Part shown: positions 12,909-13,849 of the stretch, piece after piece | Position numbering within the stretch: position 1 is the stretch's first letter | How the letters are laid out: each line of letters begins with the position of its first letter | From: Hungatella sp. UBA3147 | GTDB lineage: Bacteria > Bacillota > Clostridia > Lachnospirales > Lachnospiraceae | Reading direction: 5' to 3' | Length of the DNA: 13,849 nt | Assembly (NCBI GenBank): GCA_002365025.1 | Contig: DEYX01000261.1 | Location: 1-13,849, forward strand | Notes under the pieces: model-generated | Told to the model about the DNA's origin: nothing | The model's database searches: none | What the model saw: only the letters and a program-made list of their open reading frames with translations | Made by a program: the position numbers and the translations under genes

Positions 12909-13849
12909 CTAATCCAATACATAATCACGCAGCAAAATAAGAAACACACTGGCTGTCCAGGTAAAGCCGTGATCCCTCAGGCCCCGCCCGTCCAGTGCAC
13001 TGTAATTTTCATAAAATCCATTTTCAGCACAAAGTCTGCAGAAACGTTCTGCATAAAAACGTGCCTCTTTCTGTCTGCCGCACTGTTTTAAAGCATCTGC
13101 CATAATCATGACAGCGGCTGGCCAGACCGCTCCCCGCCAGTATCCGTCTTCTTCAAACAGCATACTGCCCAAAGACTCTGATGCAAACCCCCAGGAACCG
13201 GCCAGGTGGCCTCTCTCTAAAAGCTCTGAAATCAGATTTTCCCGAAGTTTCTCCGGAAGGCGTTCCCCAAGAATCAGGGGAAGATATAAAATCAGGGAAT
13301 CAGAAGTGACCACTTCCATCTCAGGGATTTTCACCGCTTCAAACCGGCCTTCTTTCACAAAATAGGCCAGCAGCTTAGTGAACAGATTTTCCCCCTTTTC
13401 CTTCCACGCTTCAGCCTCCGACAGCCAACCAAGCTGCCTTGCCGTATGCTCCAGAAACTCCATCTGCAATACCAGCCAGGCCGATAAATCCGGGGACTGG
13501 ACCGGTAAGCCCAGACGGAAAACAGTGGCATTATCCCAGCCGGAATCATTGCCATGCTGGTAGGTTGGGATGCCGTTTTCCTCCACCCTGTAAGTCAGCC
13601 ACCAATCGGTAAAGGAGGCAGCAGAACGGTACAGCCTCTCCTTTACTTCCCTGCCCGGATCATGGATCTGAAACATCTTCTTTAGAATAAATCCCTGAAC
13701 CGGAGGCTTTACAAAGGAACGTATGATCGTCCTCGCCTGGTATGCATCGGGGTATGCGCCATACTCATCCTGTTGATCCGCCATGGCTAAAAACTGTCCG
13801 TATGCCAGCTCCGGATGGGACGAGACCAGGGCAAGGCCGTTAAAAGCAT
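12909..13849 (-). CDS. GH63/MGH1-like glycoside hydrolase, 5' end beyond window
   Basis: The frame is open to the right edge (312 residues visible), so the N-terminal part and start are missing; the Met at 13784 is internal (GQFLAMADQQDEYGAYPD). The visible part is the (alpha/alpha)6-barrel catalytic half of the GH63/mannosylglycerate-hydrolase-like family. It includes NDSGWDNATVF around the expected acidic catalytic site, a Trp/Leu-rich helix with EFLEHTARQLGW, YLPLILGERLPE, and the conserved YWRGAVWP near the end, then FYENYSALDGRG and the C-terminal helix. Known relatives act on alpha-glucosides such as glucosylglycerate, mannosylglycerate or kojibiose-type sugars; the substrate here is unknown. 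It is directly upstream of the GH13 glucosidase (13-bp gap), suggesting the pair degrades one imported oligosaccharide. No signal is seen that could place it outside the cell, but the N-terminus is absent. Confidence 0.85.
   Translation of the reverse strand, partial: AFNGLALVSSHPELAYGQFLAMADQQDEYGAYPDAYQARTIIRSFVKPPVQGFILKKMFQIHDPGREVKERLYRSAASFTDWWLTYRVEENGIPTYQHGNDSGWDNATVFRLGLPVQSPDLSAWLVLQMEFLEHTARQLGWLSEAEAWKEKGENLFTKLLAYFVKEGRFEAVKIPEMEVVTSDSLILYLPLILGERLPEKLRENLISELLERGHLAGSWGFASESLGSMLFEEDGYWRGAVWPAAVMIMADALKQCGRQKEARFYAERFCRLCAENGFYENYSALDGRGLRDHGFTWTASVFLILLRDYVLD

Overview
The window looks like a chromosomal segment from a spore-forming, anaerobic Clostridia-type Firmicute, most likely a Lachnospiraceae member (Clostridium cluster XIVa / Lacrimispora-like). 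The evidence is two sporulation/germination genes (spoIIP, gpr) next to rpsT, lepA and hemW in an order typical of Clostridia, strong AGGAGG-type ribosome binding sites, sigma-A promoters, and choline-binding-like cell-wall repeat proteins. The species is inferred; no marker here fixes it. All genes lie on the minus strand except rpsT and one candidate small RNA.

Layout, read in the direction of most transcription (right to left). At 13849-11237 there is a two-gene glycoside hydrolase operon: the 3' end of a GH63/MGH1-like glucosidase, then a GH13 oligo-1,6-glucosidase. rpsT (ribosomal protein S20, plus strand) converges on it, and two hairpins lie between them. Left of the rpsT promoter, three 50/51-bp tandem repeats, each built around a small hairpin, form the leader of gpr (germination protease), which is followed by spoIIP (engulfment hydrolase). 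A 500-bp gap then carries a candidate ~95-nt plus-strand small RNA with its own promoter and terminator, plus the promoter of the lepA-hemW operon.

Left of hemW the canonical Clostridia order (hrcA-grpE-dnaK-dnaJ) does not follow. Instead there is an AT-rich island: a start-less 45-codon coding remnant with a terminator, a full-length tyrosine recombinase, and a 246-bp segment bounded by a perfect 21-bp inverted repeat. Beyond it lies an operon of secreted surface proteins: a 550-aa protein made largely of cell-wall-binding-type repeats, and a large protein with a beta-helix-like region that runs off the window.

The main discovery is this last region. It has the architecture of a recombinase-encoded invertible promoter switch (inverton) controlling a cell-surface operon. 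In the orientation present, a strong hairpin terminator stands between the segment and the surface operon, and the best candidate promoter points the wrong way, so I read this as the OFF state. One inverted repeat forms the last codons and stop of the recombinase gene. Inversion would therefore replace its stop codon and extend the protein by eight residues (FKKKKNRV), linking switch state to recombinase sequence. That is directly readable from the DNA; its functional effect is a hypothesis.
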